Source: Rhodobium orientis
GTDB lineage: Bacteria; Pseudomonadota; Alphaproteobacteria; Rhizobiales; Rhodobiaceae
Reading direction: 5' to 3'
Assembly: GCF_003258835.1 (NCBI RefSeq)
Contig: NZ_NPEV01000011.1
Span: 49,410-113,409 of the forward strand
DNA: 64,000 nucleotides
Shown: positions 17,577 through 29,512 of the stretch, one piece after another
How positions within the stretch are numbered: position 1 is the stretch's first letter
Layout: every line of letters begins with the position of its first letter
Made by a program: the position numbers and the translations under genes
The notes under the pieces: model-generated
Seen by the model: only the letters and a program-made list of their open reading frames with translations
Told to the model about the DNA's origin: nothing
Databases searched by the model: none

Positions 17577-18844
17577 CGGCCGGGACCGACACGACAGGCA
17601 GCAAGACGCCTCCGGCCGAGGCGGACCCGAGCGGCCGGCTCGCCGACAACATCGTCTATTTCGCCCGCGTGCTGCGCAATGCCGGCCTGCCGGTCGGCCC
17701 GGCCGCCGTGGTCGATGCCATCCGCGCCGTGGAGGTCGCCGGCATCCAGAGCCGCGAGGACTTCTACTGGACGCTCCATTCCATCTTCGTGAAGAAGCGC
17801 GAGCACCGTCCCGTCTATGACGAGGCGTTCCGCATGTTCTGGCGCTCGCGCGGCCTGATCGAAAAGCTGATCGCCCTCTTCTCGCCGACCGCCCCGCCCC
17901 AGCCCTCGCGGGAAAAGGCCAAGGCCGGTGCGGCCCGCGTCGCCAAGGCCCTGTTCGAGGGGCTGCAAAACCCGACAGAAGTGAAAAAGCCGGAAATTGA
18001 GATCGACGCGACGCTGACCGTCTCCGGCCGCGAGGTGCTGCAGAAAAAGGATTTCGCGCAGATGTCGGCCGACGAGATCGCCGACGCCAAGCGGGCGCTC
18101 GCCGACCTCGTCCTGCCGCTCGACCGGGTCCGCACCCGCCGGCTGGTGCCGACCTCGCGCGGTCGCCGCATCGATCCGCGCCGGTCGCTGAGGTCCAGCA
18201 TGCGGGCCGGCGGCGACATCATCGCGCTGCGCCGCCGCGATCCGGACGAGCAGCCGCCGCCGATCGTCGCTATCTGCGACATCTCCGGCTCCATGAGCCA
18301 GTACAGCCGCATCTTCCTGCATTTCCTGCACGCCCTGACGGAGCACCGGCGCCGCGTCCACACCTTCCTCTTCGGCACCAGGCTTTCGAACGTCACGCGG
18401 CAATTGCGCATGAAGGACCCGGACCAGGCGCTCGATGCCTGCACCGACCAGGTGGAGGACTGGTCCGGCGGCACCCGCATCGCCACAGCACTCCACGACT
18501 TCAACCGGCTGTGGTCGCGCCGGGTGCTCTCCGGCGGCCCCATCGTCCTTCTGATAACGGATGGGCTGGAGCGCGATTCCGACGAGGACCTGGCGCGCGA
18601 GATGGACCGGCTGCACCGCTCCTGCCGCCGCCTCGTCTGGCTCAATCCGCTGCTGCGCTTTGAGGGCTTCGAGCCACGCGCCCGCGGCGTCCGGGCGATG
18701 CTGCCCCATGTCGACGAATTCCGCGCCGTCCATTCGCTCGGCGCCATCGCCGACCTCTGCGCCGCGCTCTCCGGCCGCGCCGGCCGCGAGGAGACGGAGC
18801 CGAGGGCGTGGCTCTCAAGGGCCGATCGGAAAGCGGCAGGGTAG
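17573..18844 (+). CDS. VWA domain protein, CoxE-like
   Basis: A 423-residue protein with a conserved N-terminal helical part ('LADNIVYFARVLRNAGLPVG', about residues 23-42) and a C-terminal von Willebrand A domain with a complete MIDAS start 'DISGSMSQYSR' (about residues 236-246), plus 'SGGTRIATAL' and 'ITDGLERD'. This is the CoxE family layout (DUF58-like VWA_CoxE). It is translationally coupled to the MoxR ATPase upstream. The client complex is not identifiable here. Confidence 0.87.
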   Translation: MTAGTDTTGSKTPPAEADPSGRLADNIVYFARVLRNAGLPVGPAAVVDAIRAVEVAGIQSREDFYWTLHSIFVKKREHRPVYDEAFRMFWRSRGLIEKLIALFSPTAPPQPSREKAKAGAARVAKALFEGLQNPTEVKKPEIEIDATLTVSGREVLQKKDFAQMSADEIADAKRALADLVLPLDRVRTRRLVPTSRGRRIDPRRSLRSSMRAGGDIIALRRRDPDEQPPPIVAICDISGSMSQYSRIFLHFLHALTEHRRRVHTFLFGTRLSNVTRQLRMKDPDQALDACTDQVEDWSGGTRIATALHDFNRLWSRRVLSGGPIVLLITDGLERDSDEDLAREMDRLHRSCRRLVWLNPLLRFEGFEPRARGVRAMLPHVDEFRAVHSLGAIADLCAALSGRAGREETEPRAWLSRADRKAAG

Positions 18845-18943
18845 TCAGGCGCGTAACGACAAGCAGTTTTGCCCGCCTCCCGAACCGTCCCGCTACGCTT
18901 CCGTTGGTGGCTCCTACTCAGCCGTTTCGACCCACTCCGCGTC

Positions 18944-19045
18944 ACCACCGGGCGTGACCCGGTGGTCCATGATGACGTGCGGCACATTTCAGCCTAACTG
19001 TTTGAAATGAAAGGCCCTATGGATTACCGGGTCAAGCCCGGTAAT
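18944..19045. repeat. pair of REP-like palindromes
   Basis: Two similar palindromes lie in the 288-bp gap between the VWA gene and the RTX gene. The first has 9-bp arms ACCACCGGG/CCCGGTGGT (18944-18952 and 18958-18966) around CGTGA. The second has 9-bp arms ATTACCGGG/CCCGGTAAT (19023-19031 and 19037-19045) around TCAAG. Both share the CCGGG-N5-CCCGG core and are followed closely by ATGACG, as in interspersed REP-like elements of alphaproteobacteria. I see nothing else in this gap. Confidence 0.7.
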
Positions 19046-19132
19046 GACGCCTGAGGGGGCGGAACGAAAAGCGCGCAAATCGCACCCGATCTGGTGTCTC
19101 CACGGCCATTCCCCCGATCGTGCCGCCCGGCC

Positions 19133-20842
19133 TCACACCAAGAGATCGTCGGCGTCGATCTGGCTTGCCCTTATGTCCTCGATGACGACCGTGGTGCCGC
19201 CGTCGGAGAACACCGCATTGCCGTTCACCGTGCGGAAATGGGACTTGGCCTCGGCGACCGAGCCGTAGTCGAAGGCCCTGAGGTCGAGATCGTCGGTGCC
19301 GGCACGGAAATCCTCGATCCGGTCGTCGCCCTGGCGCGGGGCGATGCGGAAATCGTCCTGCCCGCGCCCGCCGACGAGAAGATCGTCGCCCGGTCCGCCC
19401 ACCAGCGTGTCGGCGCCGGGCCCGCCCGTGACCGTGTCGTCGTGGCGGCCGCCGAACAGGAGGTCGTCGCCGCTGCCGCCGATCACCAGGTCCTGGTCCT
19501 TGCCGCCGGTCAGCGTGTCGCTGCCGGTGCCGCCGGAGAGCGTGTCCGCGCCGCTGCCGCCGTCCAGCCGGTCGTCGTGCTTGTTCCCGTAGAGCCGGTC
19601 ATCACCGCCATCGCCGAAAAGCCGGTCCTTGCCGGCATGGCCAAGGAGCTTGTCGTCACCGGAGCCGCCGACGAGCTTGTCGTGACCCTCGCCGCCGAAG
19701 AGCTGGTCGTCACCCTTGCCGCCGGCCAGCAGGTCGTCACCCTTTTGGCCCTTCAGGCTGTCGTTGCCACCTGCCCCGAAGACGGTGTCGTCGCCGGCGA
19801 AGGCCTTTATGGTGCCGCCATCATCGCCGTCGCGCAGGAAGTCCGAGCCGATGGTCGCCTTGTGGGTGGAGCCGAACGGCTTCGACATCACGTCGAGCTC
19901 GCGCGAGAAGGCCGCATAGGGAATGAAGCCGTCGCCGGTCGCCTCGTCGAAGAACGCCTCGACCTTGTCGTTCTGGTTGACGTAGTCGACGGCAAAGACC
20001 GGCAGGCCCTTCTTCAGGTAGTCCGACTTCAGGACCTCGATCTTCTCCCGGTCCGGGTCGTAGCCGTTGTTCTCGTCCCGCTCGCCGGTGAAATAGGTGT
20101 CTTCCACCGCAATCGCGCCGACGGCGTCGTAGTACTTTGCCTTCAGCGCCTTGTAGCCCGGCCCGAGATCGTTGATCAGGAACTCGCCGTTCTGCTGGAT
20201 GACGAAGAAATCCGGGTTGGTCTGGCGGGCATGCTCCACGAGGTCGACGATGAGCTGCACCATGCGCTTGGCGGCGATTTCGCCGCTGTTCGGATCGCCC
20301 GCCCGCTTGGCCCAGGCCGGGGCCTCCTCGGCCCAGTAGTAATAGGCGTCGACGATGTCGAGATAGGCCGCATCGAAGCCCTGCGCGACGATCTTGTCGA
20401 GCCAGCCGGTCTTGGCGTCGTTGAACAGGATGTCCTGCCAGTCGTCGTCCCAGTAGCGCACCTTGCGCGATTCCGGCCAGTCGGGATTGACCGGCCCGAG
20501 CCAGTCCGGCGCGCTCGATGACAGCGGATAGGAGGCCTTCGGCTTGCTGCCGCCGACCCTGGTCCAGCTATCGTCCCAATAGGACCGGAACCCGCTCGCC
20601 TCACCGATGGAAATGTAGGCCGCGGCAACCGCCGGCCCGCCCGGTCCGTCCTGGATGCGGTCGATCTGCGCCGTGCTGTACTGGCCGCCGTCGAGGCCGT
20701 TGCGCGAGAAGTCCATGATGATGAGGTCGTGCGGCGCCTTGGCGAGGCCGCCGGCGCCGAGCTCACCGCCGTTGTGGCCCTGCAGGCGATAGCCCCAGTC
20801 GTCGACGGCGACGCGGCCGTGTTGGGTATTGAAGGTCACCAT
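19133..20842 (-). CDS. GH114-like glycoside hydrolase with C-terminal RTX repeats, probably type I secreted
   Basis: A 569-residue protein. Residues about 1-300 match the endo-alpha-1,4-polygalactosaminidase (GH114, TM1410/MJ1477) barrel: 'WGYRLQG', 'LIIMDFSRNG', 'AAYISIGEAS', 'GFDAAYLDIVDAYYYW', 'FFVIQQNGE', 'VFAVDYVNQ'. Residues about 320-510 hold around 15 GGxGxDxLxG calcium-binding nonapeptides. There is no N-terminal signal peptide and the C-terminus ends in the hydrophobic/acidic 'IDADDLLV', so type I secretion is inferred. The start at 20842 (MVTFNTQHG) excludes 17 unconserved residues. It may cleave a galactosaminoglycan in biofilm matrix; no transporter genes (HlyBD) are adjacent. 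Confidence 0.8.
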   Translation of the reverse strand: MVTFNTQHGRVAVDDWGYRLQGHNGGELGAGGLAKAPHDLIIMDFSRNGLDGGQYSTAQIDRIQDGPGGPAVAAAYISIGEASGFRSYWDDSWTRVGGSKPKASYPLSSSAPDWLGPVNPDWPESRKVRYWDDDWQDILFNDAKTGWLDKIVAQGFDAAYLDIVDAYYYWAEEAPAWAKRAGDPNSGEIAAKRMVQLIVDLVEHARQTNPDFFVIQQNGEFLINDLGPGYKALKAKYYDAVGAIAVEDTYFTGERDENNGYDPDREKIEVLKSDYLKKGLPVFAVDYVNQNDKVEAFFDEATGDGFIPYAAFSRELDVMSKPFGSTHKATIGSDFLRDGDDGGTIKAFAGDDTVFGAGGNDSLKGQKGDDLLAGGKGDDQLFGGEGHDKLVGGSGDDKLLGHAGKDRLFGDGGDDRLYGNKHDDRLDGGSGADTLSGGTGSDTLTGGKDQDLVIGGSGDDLLFGGRHDDTVTGGPGADTLVGGPGDDLLVGGRGQDDFRIAPRQGDDRIEDFRAGTDDLDLRAFDYGSVAEAKSHFRTVNGNAVFSDGGTTVVIEDIRASQIDADDLLV

Positions 20843-20992
20843 GGCGTGCTCTGAAAACCGTTCGTTGCCGGTCGGGCCTATCCCCGAATCCATAACAACA
20901 GATTACGGCAGAGCCATGCTCGCCGGCGTCGGTCCGGTCATCGGTAACAAATCGCCAAGATCCGGGATGCCCCGGCGACCGATGCCGGAAGG

Positions 20993-21502
20993 TCAGACGC
21001 TGCGGTAGGACCGGTTGGCATAGACCAGCGCGCTGTTCGGCGGCGCGATCATCAGGCCGACGACCTCGCCGAAGAAGACGCTGTGGGTCGAGGCCTCGGC
21101 AACGTCGACGACGCGGCAGTCGAAGGCGGCAAGCGCATCGGCAAGCACCGGCGCCCCGGTCTGCAACGTCAGCCAGTCGCCAATGGCAAACCGCGCCTCC
21201 ATGGTTTCGGCCTCCCCGCGCCCGGCAAAGGTATCGGCGATCGCGGCGGCCTCGCCGGACAGCGCGTTGACGCAGAAGACGCCGTTCTTCGTCACCGCCT
21301 CGTTGATCGGGCTCTTGCGGTTGAGGCAGGCGAGCAGCGTCGGCGGCGCGTCGCTGATGGAGGCCATTGCCGACACGGTGATCCCGAATCGGCCCGCCGG
21401 CCCGTCCGTGGTCACCACATGGACGGCGCTCGCGATCCGGCTCATCGCCTCGCGAAACTCCGCACCCGTCACCATCCGGGACAAATCGTCCACATTCGTC
21501 AT
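20993..21502 (-). CDS. flavin reductase-like protein (RutF/HpaC family)
   Basis: A 169-residue FMN-binding protein of the flavin reductase-like family, with 'FREAMSRIASAVHVVTTDGP' near residue 15, 'GITVSAMASISDAPPTLLAC' (about 39-58), 'NRKSPINEAV' and 'FFGEVVGL'. Such proteins supply reduced FMN to a two-component monooxygenase. No partner monooxygenase gene is adjacent. The start at 21502 is chosen over a 41-residue longer frame that begins in unconserved arginine-rich sequence. Confidence 0.83.
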   Translation of the reverse strand: MTNVDDLSRMVTGAEFREAMSRIASAVHVVTTDGPAGRFGITVSAMASISDAPPTLLACLNRKSPINEAVTKNGVFCVNALSGEAAAIADTFAGRGEAETMEARFAIGDWLTLQTGAPVLADALAAFDCRVVDVAEASTHSVFFGEVVGLMIAPPNSALVYANRSYRSV

Positions 21503-21746
21503 CGCACCAGCCACCGTCGTTTTCTGAGCCCGCACGGCACCCATGCGCCGCCGCATCCCGGCCAACCGCGCCACCCCTAACACATCGTCGGGCGGTCGTC
21601 TGCACGGCGCGGGCAGGTGTCGCAAAAGCCGCGGTCCGTGGGAGGCCGTACCGCGATGCCCGCTCGCCGGGAGATTTAGCGCGACACCTCGCTAGGCCAA
21701 CGCACGCTGCACTGCACAAATTGCAGGCGTGGCGTGTCAGTATGCA

Positions 21747-21775
21747 TTGACAAACGCGCCATTCACCAGTTCTAT
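21747..21775 (+). promoter_or_regulatory. possible sigma-70 promoter of the liv operon
   Basis: The 354-bp space before livH holds TTGACA at 21747-21752 and TTCTAT at 21770-21775, spaced by 17 bases and ending about 80 bases before livH. The -35 matches the consensus fully, the -10 only partly. I see nothing else in the gap that I can name. Confidence 0.4.
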
Positions 21776-21856
21776 CGACGCTAAGCCTTTGAAATAAACG
21801 CACCAAAAAACGCGTTCAGAGCAATCCAAAAAAGCCCGCAAAGGGCGAGAGGGGAT

Positions 21857-22792
<936 letters not shown>

Positions 22793-22798
22793 CCGGAC

Positions 22799-24986
<2,188 letters not shown>

Positions 24987-24990
<4 letters not shown>

Positions 24991-25718
24991 ACGGCAAGCC
25001 CCCTCTCCTGTCGATCCGCGGCGTGGAAACCTGGTACGGCAAGATCGTCGCGCTGCGCGGCGTCGACGTCGACGTCTACAAGGGCGAGATCGTCACCATG
25101 ATCGGCGCCAACGGCGCCGGCAAGTCGACGCTGATGATGACGATCTGCGGCGATCCCAAGGCCCATGCCGGCACAATCACCTACGAGGGCATCGACATCA
25201 CCAACGCGCCGACCCACGAGATCATGCACATGTCGATCGCGCAGTCGCCGGAAGGCCGGCGCATCTTCCCGCGCATGACGGTGCTGGAAAACCTGCAGAT
25301 GGGCGCCGCGGTCACCGACATGGAGCATTTCGACGACGATCTGGGCCGGGTCTTCGAGCTGTTCCCGATCCTCAAGAACCGCAAGGGCCAGCGCGGGGGA
25401 ACCCTGTCCGGCGGCGAACAGCAGATGCTGGCGATCGCCCGCGCGCTGATGAGCCGGCCGAAGCTGTTGCTGCTCGACGAGCCGTCGCTCGGCCTTGCGC
25501 CGATGATCGTCAAGCAGATCTTCGACGTCATCCGCGAACTCAACGAGAGCGAGGGACTGACCGTGTTCCTCGTCGAGCAGAACGCCTACCACGCCCTGCG
25601 CCTTGCCCATCGCGGCTACGTCATGGTCAACGGCGAGATCACCATGACCGGGACCGGCGCCGAGCTCCTCGCCCGCGAGGAGGTACAGGCGGCCTACCTG
25701 GAAGGCGGCAGGCACTGA
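24987..25718 (+). CDS. livF: branched-chain amino acid ABC transporter ATPase LivF
   Basis: A 243-residue ATPase with Walker A GANGAGKST (about residues 40-48), 'QSPEGRRIFPRMTVLENL' Q-loop, signature 'LSGGEQQMLAIARAL' (about 140-154), Walker B 'LLLLDEPSLGLAP' and switch region 'VFLVEQNAY', the Gln/Asn variant usual for LivF. The ATG at 24987 overlaps the livG stop codon, so the heterodimer subunits are coupled. Confidence 0.93.
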
Positions 25719-25823
25719 TGCATGGTCCGTCTGGCGGCGTCCGCAATGCCGCAGGACCATGCGCGAAGACACAAGGACTGGCGGTGACGGTCCCGCGCTG
25801 AGGGACCCCGCAACGGAGCGACC

Positions 25824-26186
25824 ATGGGCCTTTTCTGGGAAGACACCTTTCTGCCGTTCTTCTTTCTGACGCTGGTCATCGGCGGCGGCGCCGCCTGGAT
25901 GACCGGGCGTGCCGTCGCCATCACCTGGCGGCCGATCTTCATGCTCGTCTGGTTCATGTTTTTGCTCTCATGTGCCGTGCGCTTCCTGCATTTCGGTCTC
26001 TTTGAGGGCGCCCTGACGTCGCTGCACTACTTCATCGTCACATTCGTCTATCTGGCCGCCGTCGGGCTCCTCGGATGGCGCCTGACCAGGACCAGCCAGA
26101 TGGTCCGCCAGTACCCCTGGCTTTACGAGAAGACCACCCCGTTCACCTGGCGTGACCGGGCCGAGACCGCTGCCGGCGGCCATTGA
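25824..26186 (+). CDS. small membrane protein of the liv operon (DUF6867-like)
   Basis: A 120-residue protein with three or four hydrophobic segments (about residues 9-27, 36-53, 65-85) and a basic, polar tail ('TRTSQMVRQYPWLYEKTTP'). It lies between livF and the binding-protein gene, all on the same strand, a position in which small proteins of this look occur in other Hyphomicrobiales liv operons; I believe the family is listed as DUF6867, but I am not certain. An accessory role in amino acid transport is inferred from position only. Confidence 0.75.
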   Translation: MGLFWEDTFLPFFFLTLVIGGGAAWMTGRAVAITWRPIFMLVWFMFLLSCAVRFLHFGLFEGALTSLHYFIVTFVYLAAVGLLGWRLTRTSQMVRQYPWLYEKTTPFTWRDRAETAAGGH

Positions 26187-26330
26187 GGCCGCTGCCAGCC
26201 GGGACGGGAATGGCGGGAAAACCCGTATCATTTCCGTTCGAAACGGGGCACAATGCCCGCCAAGGGCAAAGCCCCTTGCGGCAAAAGCCGCGAACCTTCA
26301 GAGACGCGCAACAGGATTGCGAGGGAGTTC

Positions 26331-27437
26331 ATGATGAAAAAGACACTTTTGGCAGGCGTCGCATTGTCGGCCGGCATGTTGATGTCGGGCGCGGCCTGGG
26401 CGGACATTTCCATTGCGACCGCCGGTCCGATGACCGGTCAGTACGCAACCTTCGGTGCCCAGATGAAGGCCGGTGCCGAGCAGGCCGTGGAAGACCTCAA
26501 TGCTGCCGGCGGCGTGCTCGGCGAGCAGCTCAACCTGGAGATCGGCGACGACGCCTGCGACCCGAAGCAGGCCGTGGCGGTCGCCAACCAGATGGCCGGC
26601 AACGGCGTCGTCTTCATGGCCGGTCACTTCTGCTCCGGCTCGTCGATCCCGGCCTCCTCGGTCTATTCCGAAGAGGGCATCGTCCAGATCTCGCCGGCCT
26701 CGACCAACCCGAAATTCACCGACGAGCGTCCGGGCCCCGGCATCTACCGCGTCTGCGGCCGTGACGACCAGCAGGGCGAGGTCGCCGGCAAGTTCCTGGC
26801 CGACAAGTTCGCCGACACCAAGGTCGCGATCATCCACGACAAGACCGCCTACGGTAAGGGCCTTGCCGACCAGACCATGAAGTTCATGGAAGAGGCCGGC
26901 AAGAAGGCCGACATGTACGAGGCCTACACGGCCGGCGAAAAGGACTACACCGCGCTGGTCTCCAAGCTGAAGTCCGAGGGCATCGGCGTCCTCTATGTCG
27001 GCGGCTACCACACCGAAGCCGGCCTGATGGTCCGCCAGATGCGCGACCAGGGCATGGACACCGTGCTGATCTCCGGCGACGCGCTGGTCACCGACGAGTA
27101 CTGGTCGATCACCGGCGATGCCGGCTCCGGCACCCTGATGACCTTCTCGCCCGACCCGCGCAAGAACCCCGACGCGGCGCCGCTGGTCGAGAAGTTCCGC
27201 GCCAAGGGCATCGAGCCGGAAGGCTATGTCCTGTACACCTACGCCGCCATGCAGGCCTGGGCCCAGGCCGCCGAGGCCGCCGGCTCGACCGACTATGACG
27301 CGGTCGTCAAGGCGCTGAACGAAGGCACCTTCAAGACCGTGCTCGGCGAGCTGTCCTTCGACGACAAGGGCGACGTCACCCTGCCTGGTTACGTCTTCTA
27401 TGAGTGGAAAGACGGCAAGTACGACTATCTGAAGTAG
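26331..27437 (+). CDS. livK: branched-chain amino acid-binding protein (LivJ/LivK type)
   Basis: A 368-residue periplasmic protein: signal peptide MMKKTLLAGVALSAGMLMSG ending in AWA, then a type I binding fold ('ISIATAGPMTGQYATFGAQM', 'DDACDPKQAVAVANQM', 'GHFCSGSSIPAS', 'YTAGEKDYTALVSKL', 'GGYHTEAGLMVRQMRDQG'). The two cysteines C57-like and C86-like region ('DDACDP', 'GHFCSG') match the disulfide seen in Leu/Ile/Val-binding proteins. The ATG at 26331 follows GAGGGA. It is the last gene of the liv cluster and ends before a strong terminator; the 144-bp gap before it could contain its own promoter, which would raise its level. Confidence 0.9.
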   Translation: MMKKTLLAGVALSAGMLMSGAAWADISIATAGPMTGQYATFGAQMKAGAEQAVEDLNAAGGVLGEQLNLEIGDDACDPKQAVAVANQMAGNGVVFMAGHFCSGSSIPASSVYSEEGIVQISPASTNPKFTDERPGPGIYRVCGRDDQQGEVAGKFLADKFADTKVAIIHDKTAYGKGLADQTMKFMEEAGKKADMYEAYTAGEKDYTALVSKLKSEGIGVLYVGGYHTEAGLMVRQMRDQGMDTVLISGDALVTDEYWSITGDAGSGTLMTFSPDPRKNPDAAPLVEKFRAKGIEPEGYVLYTYAAMQAWAQAAEAAGSTDYDAVVKALNEGTFKTVLGELSFDDKGDVTLPGYVFYEWKDGKYDYLK

Positions 27438-27465
27438 TCCGGCGGCAACGCCATCCGGAAACAGG

Positions 27466-27495
27466 AAAGGCCCGGCGTTTTGCCGGGCCTTTTTT
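27466..27495 (+). terminator. intrinsic terminator of the liv operon
   Basis: AAAGGCCCGGC (27466-27476), loop GTTTT, and GCCGGGCCTTT (27482-27492) form an 11-bp stem that runs into six Ts, 29 bases after the binding-protein stop codon. A textbook Rho-independent terminator. Confidence 0.9.
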
Positions 27496-27563
27496 GTCGG
27501 CAGGATCGTGATCTGCGGCGGTCAGGAGGTGCGTGTCACCCCCGGACCGGAACGCACATCGTC

Positions 27564-27911
27564 TCAATCCATATCGTTGAACTCGTCATAACCGGCAAAC
27601 GCTCTGCCGCCATAGACCATCGACGGGCCACCGCCCATCTGGATCGCGAGGCCGATGACCTCGGCCACCTCCTCGCGGGTCGCGCCGGCCTTGCGCGCTT
27701 CCTGCACATGCCAGGCAATGCAGCCGTCGCAGCGGATGGCGATACCGATCGCCATCGCGATCAGCTCCTTGTGCTTGCGCGACATGGCCCCGTCCTTGTA
27801 GGCCACCGCGCCGACCGAGCCGAACGCCTTCATCGTGTCGGGGATGAACTCGCTGAGCGTCTTGTTGTTGTCGACCAGCGACTTGTTCTGGCTCTTGAAA
27901 CTGTCAGCCAT
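27564..27911 (-). CDS. carboxymuconolactone decarboxylase / AhpD-like family protein
   Basis: A 115-residue all-helical protein of the CMD family. The AhpD-type redox motif is present as 'RCDGCIAWHVQEARKAG' (about residues 62-78; C-x2-C followed by H at the expected position), which favours a peroxidase/disulfide reductase-like role over lactone decarboxylation. AAAGGAG precedes the ATG. It is the last gene on the minus strand next to fghA, with an 80-bp gap. Confidence 0.85.
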   Translation of the reverse strand: MADSFKSQNKSLVDNNKTLSEFIPDTMKAFGSVGAVAYKDGAMSRKHKELIAMAIGIAIRCDGCIAWHVQEARKAGATREEVAEVIGLAIQMGGGPSMVYGGRAFAGYDEFNDMD

Positions 27912-27990
27912 GACTGGCTCCTTTCATTCTCGGGCTCTGATCTTGGGAGATCGCCTGTCGGGAGTAACAGGCATTTGAGGCACCGCTATT

Positions 27991-28836
27991 TTAACCCCTC
28001 AGGCGCTCCGCATGCCATGCGACGTGATCGCCGATGAAGCTGGAAATGAAATAGTAGGAGTGGTCGTAGCCGGGCTGCATGCGAAGGCTCAGCGGCACGC
28101 CGGCCTCCTTGCAGGCGGCCTCGAAAATTTCCGGGCGCAACTGCTCGACAAGGAAGTTGTCCGCGTCCCCCTGGTCGATGAGGATGTCACCGTGCCAGCC
28201 GCGGCTGGCGACCAGCGCAGTCGCGTCGTGCTCGGCCCAGGTCGCCTGGTCGTCGCCGAGATAGCCGCCGAGCGCCTTCTCGCCCCACGGCACCTGGCTC
28301 GGCGCCACGATCGGAGCAAAGGCCGACAGCGAGCGGAACCGGTCGGGGTGGCGCATGCCGATCGTCAGCGCCCCATGGCCGCCCATGGAATGGCCGGTGA
28401 TGCCCTGACGCTCCATGTCGAGCGGCAGTTCGCCGGCAAGGAGCCCCGGCAGTTCCTTCGTCAGGTAGCTGTACATCCGGTAGTTCTTTGCGAACGGCTC
28501 CTCGGTCGCGTCGACATAGAAGCCGGCGGCAAGGCCGAAGTCGTAGGCGCCGTCCGGATCGTCCGGCACTCCCTCGCCGCGCGGGCTGGTGTCGGGCGCA
28601 ACGAAGGCGAGGCCGTGCTCGGCGCACCAGCGCTGGGCGCCGGCCTTGGCCGTCACGTTCTCCCAGGTGCAGGTGAGCCCCGAAAGATACCACAGCATCG
28701 GCACCTTGCCGGTCTCCGCTTGCGGCGGCAGATAGACCGCCAGCTCCATCGGCGTCCCGGTCTCGGCGCTGTCGTGGGCGAGCACGAGCTGGCGCCCGCC
28801 GAAGCATTTGTTTTCCGATTTTTTTTCAAATCCCAT
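27991..28836 (-). CDS. fghA: S-formylglutathione hydrolase
   Basis: A 281-residue serine hydrolase of the esterase D family, which turns S-formylglutathione into formate and glutathione. The nucleophile is in 'GHSMGGHGAL' (about residues 147-156), Asp is expected in 'DQGDADNFL' (about 222-230) and His in 'PGYDHSYYFI' (about 256-265); 'YLSGLTCTWENV' is diagnostic near residue 50. It works after the class III alcohol dehydrogenase encoded at 30069-31178, from which it is separated here by three genes. Confidence 0.93.
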   Translation of the reverse strand: MGFEKKSENKCFGGRQLVLAHDSAETGTPMELAVYLPPQAETGKVPMLWYLSGLTCTWENVTAKAGAQRWCAEHGLAFVAPDTSPRGEGVPDDPDGAYDFGLAAGFYVDATEEPFAKNYRMYSYLTKELPGLLAGELPLDMERQGITGHSMGGHGALTIGMRHPDRFRSLSAFAPIVAPSQVPWGEKALGGYLGDDQATWAEHDATALVASRGWHGDILIDQGDADNFLVEQLRPEIFEAACKEAGVPLSLRMQPGYDHSYYFISSFIGDHVAWHAERLRG

Positions 28837-28845
28837 GGTCCGACG

Positions 28846-29277
28846 TTACGTCCCCTCTGGTTCGATCGTGTGAAGGTCGATCGCCTCGACGAGGCCGAGC
28901 GGAGCGATCCGCGCAACGAGCCGGCGATCGGCGGTGAGAAACGGGATTTTCCGGCGCCGTGCCAGCGCCACATAAAGGCAGTCGTAGACCGGATGTCCCG
29001 CGTCGACGGCAAGGGCGAGCGCGTCCGCCGCGAGCGCATCGTCCACGGGTTCGGCAAGGAAATAGCCGTCCTTGAGCGCACCGAGGATGTCTTGGGCGAG
29101 GGACCCGGTCAAAATCCCGGCCCGGACGTATTTCCAGAGACCGTTGGCGACTTCGGCAAGGATCAAGTCCGGGGCAAGGAAGGAGAACCGTTGCAGGCTG
29201 GCGAGCGCCCGCTCCGAGTCGGGCTGCGGCACAAACCATTTCAGAGCCACATTGGCGTCGACGACGCAGACACTCAC
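28846..29277 (-). CDS. PIN-domain toxin (VapC/FitB type)
   Basis: A 143-residue PIN-domain ribonuclease. The acidic residues of the active site are visible: D7 in 'VVDANVALKW', E41-region in 'LILAEVANGLWKY', D98-region in 'HPVYDCLYVALAR' and D in 'LTADRRL'. The GTG start at 29277 overlaps the antitoxin stop (GTGA), as usual for these pairs. It sits only nine bases from the fghA start, so read-through into fghA is possible. Confidence 0.85.
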   Translation of the reverse strand: MSVCVVDANVALKWFVPQPDSERALASLQRFSFLAPDLILAEVANGLWKYVRAGILTGSLAQDILGALKDGYFLAEPVDDALAADALALAVDAGHPVYDCLYVALARRRKIPFLTADRRLVARIAPLGLVEAIDLHTIEPEGT

Positions 29278-29501
29278 CGCTCGCGGTCCTCACGGATGAG
29301 ATCGACGGCATCGAGATCTGTCGGCTGAGCCTTTTCGGCCAGCGCCCGGGCGCGCGCCTGTAGGTCGGCCGGGCTTGGCCGCCCGGCCTCATTGAGGATT
29401 TCCCTGAGCTTTTGTTCCAGCGACTTCCGTTCCGCAGCAGCGAGCCGCTTCAGTCGGCCAACCACGTCGTCGTCAAGGTTTCGCACGATTACCTGCGCCA
29501 A
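29274..29501 (-). CDS. ribbon-helix-helix antitoxin (FitA/VapB type)
   Basis: A 75-residue antitoxin with N-terminal 'AQVIVRNLDDDVVGRLKRLA', the FitA-like ribbon-helix-helix pattern, then 'ERKSLEQKLREIL' and a charged C-terminus for toxin binding. I place the start at the TTG at 29501, because GGAGG lies five bases upstream and the product then begins M-A-Q-V-I-V as in FitA relatives; an in-frame GTG at 29522 lies inside the operator palindrome and is less likely. Confidence 0.8.
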   Translation of the reverse strand: MAQVIVRNLDDDVVGRLKRLAAAERKSLEQKLREILNEAGRPSPADLQARARALAEKAQPTDLDAVDLIREDRER

Positions 29502-29512
29502 AGCATCCTCCG

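Noticed and set aside
19400..19800. Regularly spaced 27-base repeats that could be taken for a CRISPR array or minisatellite
   Set aside because: They encode the GGxGxDxLxG repeats of an RTX protein, vary in sequence, and keep the reading frame.
19094..20521. A 475-codon plus-strand frame with Val/Ala repeats
   Set aside because: The repeats are the reverse complement of the RTX nonapeptide repeats of the gene on the minus strand.
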